A DNA stretch of 13,581 nucleotides. It comes from Candidatus Latescibacterota bacterium. Its GTDB lineage: Bacteria; JAAXHH01; JACQVL01. Numbering within the stretch: the stretch's first letter is position 1; every line of letters starts with the position of its first letter. Positions 6,505 through 13,581 of this stretch are shown here, in pieces. The notes under the pieces were generated by a model. It worked only from the letters and a program-made list of their open reading frames with translations. It searched no databases and was not told the origin of the DNA. Position numbers and translations under genes: made by a program. Location: assembly GCA_016209865.1 (NCBI GenBank), contig JACQVL010000002.1, positions 1 to 13,581 of the forward strand, in the 5' to 3' direction.

Positions 6505-7290
6505 ATGTCCAGCACACTGAAGATCGGAGACCGGGAGTTTCATTCCCGGCTGATTTTGGGGACGGGCAAATACCCCAACTTTGACGCCATGGTACAATCG
6601 TTCGAGGCGAGCGGGACGGAGATGGTCACCGTCGCCATCCGCCGGGTGAACCTCGACGATAAGTCTGGCCAGTCGTTGCTCGATTACATCGACCGCAAGA
6701 AGTACACCCTGCTGCCCAACACCGCCGGGTGTTACACCGCCAAGGACGCGATCCTGACCTGCGAGCTGGCGCGTGAGGCGCTCGGGACGGACATCGTGAA
6801 GCTCGAAGTGATCGGGGACGAGCGCACGTTGTTCCCAGACAACGAAGCGACGATCGAAGCGGCGCGGGTCCTCATCAACAAAGGGTTCACTGTCCTCCCG
6901 TACACGATCGATGACCCGGTGGTGTGTAAGAAACTCGAGGCGATCGGGTGCGCGGCCGTCATGCCGCTTGCCGCGCCCATCGGCTCCGGGCTGGGCATCC
7001 GGAACCCGTACAACATCATGATCATCGTGGAGCATAGCCACGTCCCGGTGATCGTGGACGCCGGGGTGGGCATCGCCTCGGACGCGGCGGTGGCGATGGA
7101 GCTGGGGTGCGACGGGGTGCTGATGAACACGGGCATCGCGGGCGCGAAAGACCCGGTCAAGATGGCGGAAGCGATGCGGAAGGCGGTCGAGGCGGGGCGT
7201 CTGGCGTTCGAGGCGGGACGGATTCCGAAGAAGCTGTACGCGACGGCGTCCAGTCCGTTGACCGGGGTGATCGGGACGGCGGCGTCGTAA
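6505..7290 (+). CDS. thiG: Thiazole synthase ThiG
   Basis: ThiG condenses 1-deoxy-D-xylulose 5-phosphate, dehydroglycine from ThiO and the ThiS thiocarboxylate into the thiazole phosphate carboxylate precursor of thiamine. The 261-residue TIM-barrel protein has the expected length. [12 protein letters not shown] (12-23) is the family's N-terminal signature. Lys99 in VKLEVIGD is the expected Schiff-base lysine, and PIGSG plus [12 protein letters not shown] are the phosphate-binding loops. The ATG at 6505 has AGAAAGGAG ending 9 bases upstream; the in-frame GTG at 6472 is rejected because it lies within the octamer repeat. The gene is co-directional with thiS after a 121-base gap filled by that repeat. 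Its stop is only 9 bases from the stop of the convergent regulator gene. Confidence 0.96.
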   Translation: MSSTLKIGDREFHSRLILGTGKYPNFDAMVQSFEASGTEMVTVAIRRVNLDDKSGQSLLDYIDRKKYTLLPNTAGCYTAKDAILTCELAREALGTDIVKLEVIGDERTLFPDNEATIEAARVLINKGFTVLPYTIDDPVVCKKLEAIGCAAVMPLAAPIGSGLGIRNPYNIMIIVEHSHVPVIVDAGVGIASDAAVAMELGCDGVLMNTGIAGAKDPVKMAEAMRKAVEAGRLAFEAGRIPKKLYATASSPLTGVIGTAAS

Positions 7291-7299
7291 CATACCCGA

Positions 7300-8679
7300 T
7301 CACGCCCCTCCGGGGCTGAGGCCCGGCTCGATGCCCAGCGCCTTCATCTTCTTGTACAGGTACGTGTACTCCAGTCCCAGCGCCCGCGCGGCGGCCTCCA
7401 CCTGCCACTGATGGGCGATCAGACGGCGCAGGATGAAGTCGCGCTCGAATTGAGACCGGGCCTCTCGCAGGGTCGCTGAGTCTCCCTGCGCGGAGCCTTG
7501 ATCCGTTGGGATTCCCCCATCCAGAATTGTCCTCACATCCTGCCCGGCGATCTCCGTCCCATCCACCAGCAGAGCGAGCTTCTGCGCCGCATGTTTGAGT
7601 TCCCGCACGTTCCCCGGCCAGTCCCGCGCCATCAACCGGTCGAGCGCCTCCGGTAGTGCTACTTTGGATGAAAAGTGATTCTCCTGGCAGAATTCCGCCA
7701 GGAAGTGCTGGATCAACTCCGGGATGTCCGACCGTCGCTCCCGGAGGGGCGGGATACGGATCGTCATCACGTTGAGCCGGTGGTACAGGTCCTCCCGGAA
7801 CCGGCCGGCCGTCATCTCCGCTTTCAGGTCCTTGTTCGTCGCCGCCAGCACCCGCACCGACACGCTCATCGGGCGATCCTGGCCTAACGGCTCGACCTCG
7901 CCAGACTCCAGCACCCGCAGAACCTTCGCCTGGGCCGCCAGGCTCATGTCCCCGACCTCATCCAGGAATAACGTCCCCCGGTCCGCCGATTGCACCTTCC
8001 CGATGCGACTGCGGACCGCGCCGGTAAACGCCCCGCGGCCGTGACCGAACAGCTCGCTCTCGATCAGCTCACCGGGGAGCGCCGCGCAGTTCACGACGAC
8101 GTACGGCCCGCCCGCGCGACCGCTGGCCGCATGGATCGCCCGCGCGATCAACTCCTTCCCTGTCCCACTTTCCCCTTGAATCAGCACTGTGACCGTCGTC
8201 CCGGCCACCTTCGCCATCAGGTCAGCGATCTGGCGCATCGAAGCGCTCCGTCCGACGATCGCCGCCTGCACCCGCAACCGGGTGACGAACTGCGAGTGCT
8301 CGTGCCGCAATCGCGCATGGTCGAGCGCGCGCCGGATCGTCAGGCCGACGTGCTCGACGTGCAGCGGTTTCTCCAAGAAATCATACGCCCCTAATTTCAT
8401 CGCCTCCACCGCCGTCTGGATCGTCCCGTACGCGGTGAACACGATAACGGGCATCGTTGTCGTGCGGTCTCCGAGCGCCCGAAGGATGGTCAGCCCGTCG
8501 AGTTGAGGCATCTTCAGGTCGAGCAGTAGCAGATCGACCCGCTCGTCCTGGAGCTTCTTGAGCGCCTCCAGTCCATCCTCGGCCTGCACGACCCGGTAGC
8601 CGTCCTCCTCGAGGACCTTCCCCAGGGTCGCCCGCGTCCGGGCGTCGTCGTCGGCGATGAGAATAGTGAGCGTTGACAC
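7300..8679 (-). CDS. NtrC-family sigma-54-activating response regulator
   Basis: A 459-residue protein of standard three-domain design. The receiver domain (1-120) has acidic residues Asp10-Asp12, phosphoacceptor Asp54 (LLLDLKMP), Thr82 and Lys104 (FLEKP). The AAA+ domain (about 140-375) has Walker A GESGTGKE (169-176), the sigma-54-contacting GAFTGA loop (216-221), Walker B GTLFLDEV (235-242) and RFREDLYHRL with the arginine-finger region. The C-terminal Fis-type helix-turn-helix spans about 410-450 (QVEAAARALGLEYTYLYKKM). Once phosphorylated, it should remodel RNA polymerase-sigma-54 at target promoters. It follows its sensor-kinase gene on the same strand. The start is GTG with no visible Shine-Dalgarno sequence, and the first four codons (MSTL) match an octamer-array sequence. 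Specific targets are unknown; the promoter at 11184 is a candidate. Confidence 0.96.
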   Translation of the reverse strand: MSTLTILIADDDARTRATLGKVLEEDGYRVVQAEDGLEALKKLQDERVDLLLLDLKMPQLDGLTILRALGDRTTTMPVIVFTAYGTIQTAVEAMKLGAYDFLEKPLHVEHVGLTIRRALDHARLRHEHSQFVTRLRVQAAIVGRSASMRQIADLMAKVAGTTVTVLIQGESGTGKELIARAIHAASGRAGGPYVVVNCAALPGELIESELFGHGRGAFTGAVRSRIGKVQSADRGTLFLDEVGDMSLAAQAKVLRVLESGEVEPLGQDRPMSVSVRVLAATNKDLKAEMTAGRFREDLYHRLNVMTIRIPPLRERRSDIPELIQHFLAEFCQENHFSSKVALPEALDRLMARDWPGNVRELKHAAQKLALLVDGTEIAGQDVRTILDGGIPTDQGSAQGDSATLREARSQFERDFILRRLIAHQWQVEAAARALGLEYTYLYKKMKALGIEPGLSPGGA

Positions 8680-8804
8680 GTTGGAACGTTAGAACGTTGG
8701 AACGTTAAAAGATGAGAACAGAGACGATGATCCACAGAGTCATCGCTCTTCGAATGTAGATTTGAACGTGCAAACGTGTTAACGTTCGAACGTTCAAACG
8801 TTCA
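8669..8804. repeat. Paired octamer arrays (AACGTTNN x5 each) between kinase and regulator genes, overlapping both
   Basis: The left array (8669-8708) reads AGCGTTGA, CACGTTGG, AACGTTAG, AACGTTGG, AACGTTAA. The right array (8765-8804) reads AACGTGCA, AACGTGTT, AACGTTCG, AACGTTCA, AACGTTCA. A 56-base non-repetitive spacer lies between. The left array covers the regulator's GTG start (8679-8677) and next codons; the right array covers the kinase's last codons and TGA stop (8794-8796). The two genes thus have no intervening DNA beyond this element. Sequence is shared with 6461-6483. Confidence 0.85.
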
Positions 8805-10935
8805 GCGTCATCGTCACCACCGTCCCCGCGCCCTCCCGGCTGCGCAGGTCGAGCGTGCCGCCGTGCGCCTCGACGAGGTGCCGGGCGATGGGCAGGCCGA
8901 ACCCGGTGCCGGACGGCTTCGTCGTGAACGTCGGCTCGAACACCTTCGCAAGATGGGCTTCAGGAATGCCCGCGCCGGTATCCATTACCTCGATCACGAT
9001 CGTGCGAGCCACGACGCCGTTCGACTCCAGCCGCTCGCTGGATCGGGTGATGATGATGATCTGTCCGTGTTGCCCGTCCATCGCGGCGACCGCGTTCTCG
9101 ATGAGGTTCTCGAGGACCATTCCTAAGACATCTGGATCGACGTAGATCATCGGCAGGCCCTCTTCCGTCTTCAGCACGATCTCGGCCGGCAGCAAGACGG
9201 TCTGCTGGTAGAACGCGGCGCGTTCTTTGAGATAGGGGTTGACATCGAGCGGTTGCTTCTTCAGGTGGACGCAGTCCACGAAGCGCATGACCGCGTTCGC
9301 GCGCTGTCCCAGGCGTTCCATCTCATCCAGGATGACAGTGAACGATGGCGTATGCTCAGGACCGGTCTGCTGCATCAGCCGGCGGAGGGTCAGGGACATG
9401 ACGTTGAGCGGGCTTTTCAACTCATGCGCGAGCGCCTGCGCGACCGTCGCCCACGCGAGGACAAAGGGCATCCCGTCCGACTGCGGAGACGGAGACGAGC
9501 GTCGCGTGCGCCGGACGTAGAGGAGCAGCATAGCGGCAGTGATCGCCACGCCCGAGATGAAAACACCAGCGTACCGCAGGAGTGACAGATCCAGCCGGCT
9601 GAGGACGGGGGCGGGCCGGAGGTCGTAGACACTAAATACATCAGAGGGCTGCCGCACCAGGAAGGAAAATGGACTTTCTGATGGTCCCAGCTGGACAAGA
9701 TATATCTGTCTCCCCTCTTTCAACGTTGCCATCGGTCGGAAGCGATCGTCCAGCACGAGCAATCCCGCTTCCTGTACGACGCAGTAGATTTCAGGCCGGC
9801 CGTCCCGATTGAAGTCATAGACCTGTACCCCGGTCGGCTTCCCGGTGTTGTACTCCAGGACGGTCTTGAGGGATTCATCCAGCGCGGCGACCAGGCCCTG
9901 AGCGGTTCCGACGATGATCTCATCCCGGCCGTCTCGATTCAGTTCTGTCGTGAGGATAGAAAGCACTGACCACGGGCTATTCCAGCGATGGAGCATGCGT
10001 CCGGTCTTCCCATCCCAGATGCCGATCTGACCAACGTTGGGTTCAGTACGCGGTCCATCCAAGGCAGTCACAATTTCAGGAATACGATCTCCGTTCACAT
10101 CCGCCGCTGTTGCTTTCACAACTGTAGACGTCCCGCCGAGGCGCTGCTGCCAGAGAAGATGTCCTTGATTGTCGAGAACGATCAAGTAGCTGTGGAGATC
10201 ATCCGTTCCGTTCGCATCGGCTCCGTTCCCTGGAGTCACGGTTCCGATCAGAATCTCATCACGCTGGTCACCGGTCAGGTCTTGGATGGAGATGGAGTTA
10301 GGGACTGTCCCCATCGGATAGAACCACAAGACAGTTCCGGCCCGTCCGTCGAGCGCGACGATTCCGCGCGGGGTCAAATCGAATCCGGTTTTGATCTGGC
10401 CGATGAGGTCAGGCCGGCGGTCTCCGTTCACGTCCGTTGTTCCAATGATCATGATTCTCGAATCGAGCGTCCCGTCTCTATTGGTATCCTTGAGCTGGAC
10501 GATATCTGCAGTCCAGCGCGGGAGCGGTTGGGGGCGCTCCAGGACTGCCTGGTCATAGACCTTCAGTAGGAGATGATCTCCTTCAATGAGACCGATACAG
10601 ATTTCATCACGATGATCGCCGTCCAGGTCGACATTCCCGGAGAAGTCAAACGGCATTGGAAGGTTCAGTTGCCATCGGACCCGAGTGCCAGAGGGGAGGA
10701 TAACATGGAGCATCAGGGCGTACGGCCCTGCGGGAACTTTGCCATAGGACGACAGTTCCATCTGTCCGTCCTGATCGATATCTAAGACCCCGTGAAAGTT
10801 ACTTTCCGTGAACGTAAACCGCTGGCGGAAGATGTAGGGGAGCGAGGCGGGCGAATCAGACGAAGCGGGCGCACAGGCGACGCATGTGAGGGCGAGCAGG
10901 CTGCTCGTGAGCACGACAAGACGGAGCGGCGTCAT
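8794..10935 (-). CDS. Sensor histidine kinase with extracytoplasmic FG-GAP/VCBS beta-propeller
   Basis: A 713-residue protein. Residues 4-21 are a hydrophobic export signal or anchor; Cys18 and Cys21 are near lipobox context but neither fits the consensus well. Residues 40-430 carry eight Asp-rich calcium-loop motifs: DIDQDGQME (52-60), DLDGDHRDE (103-111), DTNRDGTLD (150-158), DVNGDRRPD (168-176), DLTGDQRDE (219-227), DVNGDRIPE (279-287), ELNRDGRDE (331-339), DFNRDGRPE (374-382). Most are 43-60 residues apart, as in an integrin-like propeller of about seven blades. A transmembrane helix spans about 452-474. The cytoplasmic kinase follows almost at once, without HAMP or PAS: phosphoacceptor His504 in AHELKSPL, N-box Asn614, DTGAGIP (652-658) and GTGFGL (676-681). 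It should phosphorylate the regulator encoded 114 bases downstream. The ligand is unknown. The ribosome binding site is weak. Confidence 0.94.
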   Translation of the reverse strand: MTPLRLVVLTSSLLALTCVACAPASSDSPASLPYIFRQRFTFTESNFHGVLDIDQDGQMELSSYGKVPAGPYALMLHVILPSGTRVRWQLNLPMPFDFSGNVDLDGDHRDEICIGLIEGDHLLLKVYDQAVLERPQPLPRWTADIVQLKDTNRDGTLDSRIMIIGTTDVNGDRRPDLIGQIKTGFDLTPRGIVALDGRAGTVLWFYPMGTVPNSISIQDLTGDQRDEILIGTVTPGNGADANGTDDLHSYLIVLDNQGHLLWQQRLGGTSTVVKATAADVNGDRIPEIVTALDGPRTEPNVGQIGIWDGKTGRMLHRWNSPWSVLSILTTELNRDGRDEIIVGTAQGLVAALDESLKTVLEYNTGKPTGVQVYDFNRDGRPEIYCVVQEAGLLVLDDRFRPMATLKEGRQIYLVQLGPSESPFSFLVRQPSDVFSVYDLRPAPVLSRLDLSLLRYAGVFISGVAITAAMLLLYVRRTRRSSPSPQSDGMPFVLAWATVAQALAHELKSPLNVMSLTLRRLMQQTGPEHTPSFTVILDEMERLGQRANAVMRFVDCVHLKKQPLDVNPYLKERAAFYQQTVLLPAEIVLKTEEGLPMIYVDPDVLGMVLENLIENAVAAMDGQHGQIIIITRSSERLESNGVVARTIVIEVMDTGAGIPEAHLAKVFEPTFTTKPSGTGFGLPIARHLVEAHGGTLDLRSREGAGTVVTMTLNV

Positions 10936-11183
10936 GGGCTTCTCACGGTTGAGGAGGCGCGAACACCAGAGACATGACGATGTACGAAAGAGAAGTATCG
11001 AACGCAGTAAAGTAGAGAGTGTTCATTGCATGAAATGATAAATCAATATACGCCGATTGGCACAAAACGACAAGAGGGTTCTCAAGAGAGGCTGGAAGGG
11101 AACACCGGGGCATGATGAGCAACATCTTGAGGGGCAAGCTCTTTCGAGAAGGCCGATTGGAGTGTCGAAACCAGGCTGACGAC

Positions 11184-11199
11184 TGGCATGGTGTTTGCA
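11184..11199 (+). promoter_or_regulatory. Candidate sigma-54 (-24/-12) promoter for the NHL/PKD protein gene
   Basis: TGGCATGGTGTTTGCA matches the sigma-54 consensus TGGCACRNNNNTTGCW at every specified base except the sixth (T for C). The GG (11185-11186) and GC (11197-11198) pairs are separated by the required ten bases. Transcription would start near 11210, about 165 bases before the ATG at 11375. The adjacent gene pair encodes a sigma-54 activator, which makes the match more credible. Confidence 0.55.
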
Positions 11200-11260
11200 A
11201 TCAAGTCTCAAGGGTAAATCATTCATCACGCGAACTCTCCATGTCATCCTTACTGCCGCT

Positions 11261-11332
11261 GTCATTCCCGCGCAAGCGGGAATCCATCACTTTTCTGCGA
11301 TGCTGATTGGATTTCTGCGTTCACGGGAATGA
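11261..11332. repeat. Imperfect long palindrome of the ATTCCC-N8-GGGAAT type
   Basis: ATTCCCGCGCAAGCGGGAAT (11264-11283) fits the pattern ATTCCC-N8-GGGAAT, the form of the Neisseria dRS3 repeat and of similar intergenic repeats in other bacteria. Flanking GTC and CCA extend it to 11261-11286. A degenerate inverted copy begins TGGATTTCTGCG and ends CACGGGAATGA (11308-11332), making a palindrome of about 70 bases. It lies between the candidate sigma-54 start and the NHL gene, so it would be in that gene's mRNA leader. A decayed half-copy is at 4844-4868. Confidence 0.65.
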
Positions 11333-11374
11333 TATCATGCAGAACGTGAGTTTTTCAACCAAAGGGGGGTACTT

Positions 11375-13581
11375 ATGAAACGGCAAAGAATGTCTGTGTT
11401 GCTGTTCATTATGACAATCGGACTCATTGTGACGATGGAGACCGTATCGGCTCAGGTGCCAGGTACCATTATGACGGTTGCCGGAGATGGGTTTGTTTTC
11501 ATCGATTCTAACGGTGATATCAATGGTCGTTTCGCGGGTGATTGGGGCCCAGCCACTCTGGCCAGCACGAATAGAGCCCATAAGATTGCTCTGGATGGAG
11601 CTGGAAATCTCTATATCGCGGATTCCGGTAACAACCGCGTTCGGCGGGTCGATGCGATTACCAAAATTATCACGACGGTGGCCGGTAATGGAACCGCGGG
11701 CTTCTCCGGGGACGGCGGCCCGGCAACCCTGGCCAGCTTGAATAACCCTGATGATGTGTTTGTCGATGGAGCCGGCAACCTGTATATCGCGGATGAAAAG
11801 AACGACTGCATCCGGAAAGTAGACTACAGTACCGATATCAGAGGGATCATTACCACGTTTGTCAGTGGTCTGAACAAACCCACAGATGTGTGGATGGATG
11901 AAGCAGGAAACTTGTACATCTCCGATCACGTCAATAATCAGATTGTAAAGCGTGATCCTGGTGGGACCGTCACCGTAATCATTGGTGGTCTGAACCGTCC
12001 ACGTGGTATTGTGGTGGATGGTTCTGGGAATCTCTACATCGCAGATCGAGACAACCATCGCGTCCTGAAGCGTAACCTCAGCACAGGGATTACCACCACT
12101 GTAGCGGGCAATGGGACTGAAGGCTTCTTCGGAGATGAAGGCCAGGCAACTCTGGCTCGCCTGGCGGGACCTGAAGATGTGACCATAGATGGTTCAGGGA
12201 ACCTCTATATCGCAGATAGGTGGAACCATCGGGTTCGGAGGGTAGACAACGGGGTCATCACGACGGTTGTTGGAAGTGGGCCTACTGGCCCCGGGAATGG
12301 TGATTTTACTGAGGATGGCATACCGGCGACTGAAGCACGCTTTAATAGCATTACCAGTGTATTTCTAGATGGAGCTGGAGAGCTTTACTTTATCGATTAC
12401 TATAACCAGCTCACCCGGAAGGTGATTGCTACCCCGATCAACCAGCAGCCGGTAGCCAATGCGGGAGGGCCGTACAACGTGGATGAAGGCGGTTCGGTGA
12501 GCGTTACCGCGAGTGGGAGTGATCCGGATGCCGGAGATGTCCTGACCTTCGCCTGGGACCTGGATAACAACGGTTCCTTCGAGACCCCCGGCCAGAGCGT
12601 AACGTTTTCGGCTGTTGGACTGGATGGCCCCAGCCCCCACCCCATCGCAGTCAAGGCCACCGACAGCGGGGGACTGTTCGCCACGGCTCAGGCCACCGTC
12701 AATGTTCTGAACGTCGCACCCACGGTGGGCACGATCACCGCTCCGATCGACCCCATCAGCGTGAATACGCCTATCACCGCCAGCGCCCCCTTCGCCGACC
12801 CCGGCACGCCGGATACCCACACGGCCGAATGGAGCTGGGGCGACGGCACAACCTCAGCAGGCACGGTCACGGAAACCAATGGGTCAGGCTCGGTGAGTGG
12901 GGACCACACCTATACGACGGCGGGCGTCTATACCGTCACGCTGACGGTCACCGACGATGACGGCGGGGCCGGTCAGGCCGTGTTCCAGTTTGTCGTGATC
13001 TACGACCCGAGTGCCGGCTTTGTGACCGGCGGCGGCTGGTTCACCTCCCCGCCCGGCGCCTACACGGCCAACCCCACCCTCACGGGCAAAGCCACCGTCG
13101 GGTTCGTGTCCAAATACTTGCCCGGCGCCACGACCCCTTCCGGCAATACCCAGTTTCAGTTCAAGGCGGGGGACCTGACCTTCAAGAGCACCAGCTACGA
13201 GTGGCTGGTGGTGGCAGGCGCGCAGGCCAAGTACAAAGGCACGGGCACGATCAACGGCAGTGGGAGTTATACCTTCCAGGTGAGTGCGACGGATGGGCAG
13301 GTGTCTGGTGGAGGCGGTGTGGATAAGTTCCGAATCAAGATTCAGGGGCCGGGAGGGATGGTGTATGACAACCAGCCGGGCGCGGGAGACGATGCGGAGC
13401 CGACGACCGCGCTGGAGGGCGGGAGCATCGTGATTCACAAGAATGCGGCGGCGAAGCCGGTGGTGGCGGAGGCTCTGCCGCCGACGTTTGCACTCAGACC
13501 GAACCGGCCGAACCCGTTCAACCCAACCACCCGGATTGCCTATGAGGTGCCCCAGCGTGCCCAGATCACCCTGGCGGTGTA
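11375..13581 (+). CDS. Secreted NHL-repeat beta-propeller protein with PKD domains and T9SS-like sorting tail (3' end beyond window)
   Basis: The reading frame stays open from the ATG at 11375, preceded by GGGGGG at 11364-11369, to the window edge: 735 codons, incomplete at the 3' end. Residues 1-26 are a signal peptide (basic start, hydrophobic core, cleavage probably after VSA). Six NHL repeats follow, each with a DGxGNLYIAD-type core at 74-83, 131-140, 175-184, 215-224, 272-281 and 332-341, enough for a closed six-blade propeller. Two PKD-type domains follow at about 358-445 and 448-541 (the second has WSWGDG and HTYTTAGVYTVTLTVTD). A glycine-rich beta domain (548-688, starting FVTGGGW) follows; I have seen similar modules after PKD repeats but cannot name it confidently. 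Residues 700-735 (FALRPNRPNPFNPTTRIAY) resemble T9SS/FlgD-like C-terminal sorting domains. The propeller half is visibly less GC-rich than the C-terminal half. Probably exported to the cell surface; its ligand is unknown. Confidence 0.9.
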   Translation, partial: MKRQRMSVLLFIMTIGLIVTMETVSAQVPGTIMTVAGDGFVFIDSNGDINGRFAGDWGPATLASTNRAHKIALDGAGNLYIADSGNNRVRRVDAITKIITTVAGNGTAGFSGDGGPATLASLNNPDDVFVDGAGNLYIADEKNDCIRKVDYSTDIRGIITTFVSGLNKPTDVWMDEAGNLYISDHVNNQIVKRDPGGTVTVIIGGLNRPRGIVVDGSGNLYIADRDNHRVLKRNLSTGITTTVAGNGTEGFFGDEGQATLARLAGPEDVTIDGSGNLYIADRWNHRVRRVDNGVITTVVGSGPTGPGNGDFTEDGIPATEARFNSITSVFLDGAGELYFIDYYNQLTRKVIATPINQQPVANAGGPYNVDEGGSVSVTASGSDPDAGDVLTFAWDLDNNGSFETPGQSVTFSAVGLDGPSPHPIAVKATDSGGLFATAQATVNVLNVAPTVGTITAPIDPISVNTPITASAPFADPGTPDTHTAEWSWGDGTTSAGTVTETNGSGSVSGDHTYTTAGVYTVTLTVTDDDGGAGQAVFQFVVIYDPSAGFVTGGGWFTSPPGAYTANPTLTGKATVGFVSKYLPGATTPSGNTQFQFKAGDLTFKSTSYEWLVVAGAQAKYKGTGTINGSGSYTFQVSATDGQVSGGGGVDKFRIKIQGPGGMVYDNQPGAGDDAEPTTALEGGSIVIHKNAAAKPVVAEALPPTFALRPNRPNPFNPTTRIAYEVPQRAQITLAV

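Larger units (their letters stand above)
10936..11374. other. 439-base divergent intergenic region between kinase and NHL-protein genes
   Basis: I find no convincing gene here; the short open frames lack ribosome binding sites and family features. Base composition is visibly less GC-rich than in the flanking kinase gene. It holds a sigma-54-type promoter (11184-11199), a direct repeat GCCGATTGG at 11052-11060 and 11152-11160 exactly 100 bases apart, a small dyad CTTG-N5-CAAG at 11126-11138, an ATTCCC-type palindrome (11261-11332), and the perfect palindrome ATGATATCAT at 11329-11338. No convincing leftward promoter for the kinase gene was found. Confidence 0.6.

Noticed and set aside
7304-7316. 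GCCCC-TCC-GGGGC hairpin as a terminator between thiG and the regulator gene
   Set aside because: There is no T-run on either side, the stem is five pairs, and it lies inside the regulator's last codons.
6388-8804. Octamer arrays considered as a CRISPR array
   Set aside because: The period is 8 bases with no unique spacers of 25-40 bases, and no cas genes are present.
10870-10890. Lipoprotein signal at the kinase N-terminus (Cys18 or Cys21)
   Set aside because: Neither cysteine has a standard lipobox before it; the segment is better treated as an uncleaved anchor or ordinary signal.
11057-11071. TGGCACAAAACGACA as a sigma-54 promoter
   Set aside because: The -24 half is perfect but the required GC at -12 is absent.
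11321-12058. 245-codon minus-strand open frame opposite the NHL gene, and others at 12365-12820 and 12884-13438
   Set aside because: The plus strand encodes clear NHL repeats, PKD domains and a sorting motif in one continuous frame. The minus-strand frames mirror that periodicity.

Overview
This is a high-GC bacterial window, probably from an uncultivated lineage. The last gene ends in a C-terminal motif with an RPNPFNPTT core, resembling the type IX secretion (T9SS) or FlgD-like sorting domains of Bacteroidota/Chlorobiota relatives and candidate phyla such as KSB1 or Latescibacterota. No rRNA or other phylogenetic marker is present, so this placement is inference. I saw no phage genes, transposase, tRNA or CRISPR.

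Layout: (1) 1-168 is a leader flanked by an inverted repeat. (2) 169-1227 (+) encodes a six-helix membrane protein of unknown function. (3) 1252-2415 (-) encodes an iron-type alcohol dehydrogenase, convergent with gene 2 and divergent from gene 4. (4) 2571-4760 (+) encodes a membrane-anchored von Willebrand A / amidotransferase-like protein that may be expressed from a nearly leaderless mRNA. (5) 4879-7290 (+) is a thiazole-synthesis operon, thiO-thiS-thiG, behind a TPP riboswitch whose terminator and antiterminator can both be read from the sequence. (6) 10935-7300 (-) is a two-component pair: a sensor kinase with an extracytoplasmic FG-GAP/VCBS beta-propeller, followed by an NtrC-class sigma-54-activating response regulator. 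(7) 10936-11374 is a 439-base intergenic region with a good sigma-54 promoter candidate pointing right. (8) 11375 to the window end (+) encodes a secreted six-blade NHL propeller protein with PKD domains and the sorting tail; its 3' end is cut off.

The most interesting reading is that regions 6-8 form one unit: a propeller sensor signals to a sigma-54 activator, which could switch on the divergent secreted propeller protein through the promoter near 11184. This is inference from adjacency and a promoter match.

A second theme is short-period tandem repeats in the non-coding DNA. There are four arrays of exactly five octamers (consensus AACGTTNN), between thiS and thiG and between the kinase and regulator genes. 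There are also two arrays of four heptamers (GTGACNA) on either side of the VWA gene. The octamer arrays run into coding sequence and appear to supply the stop codon of the kinase gene and the start codon of the regulator gene.
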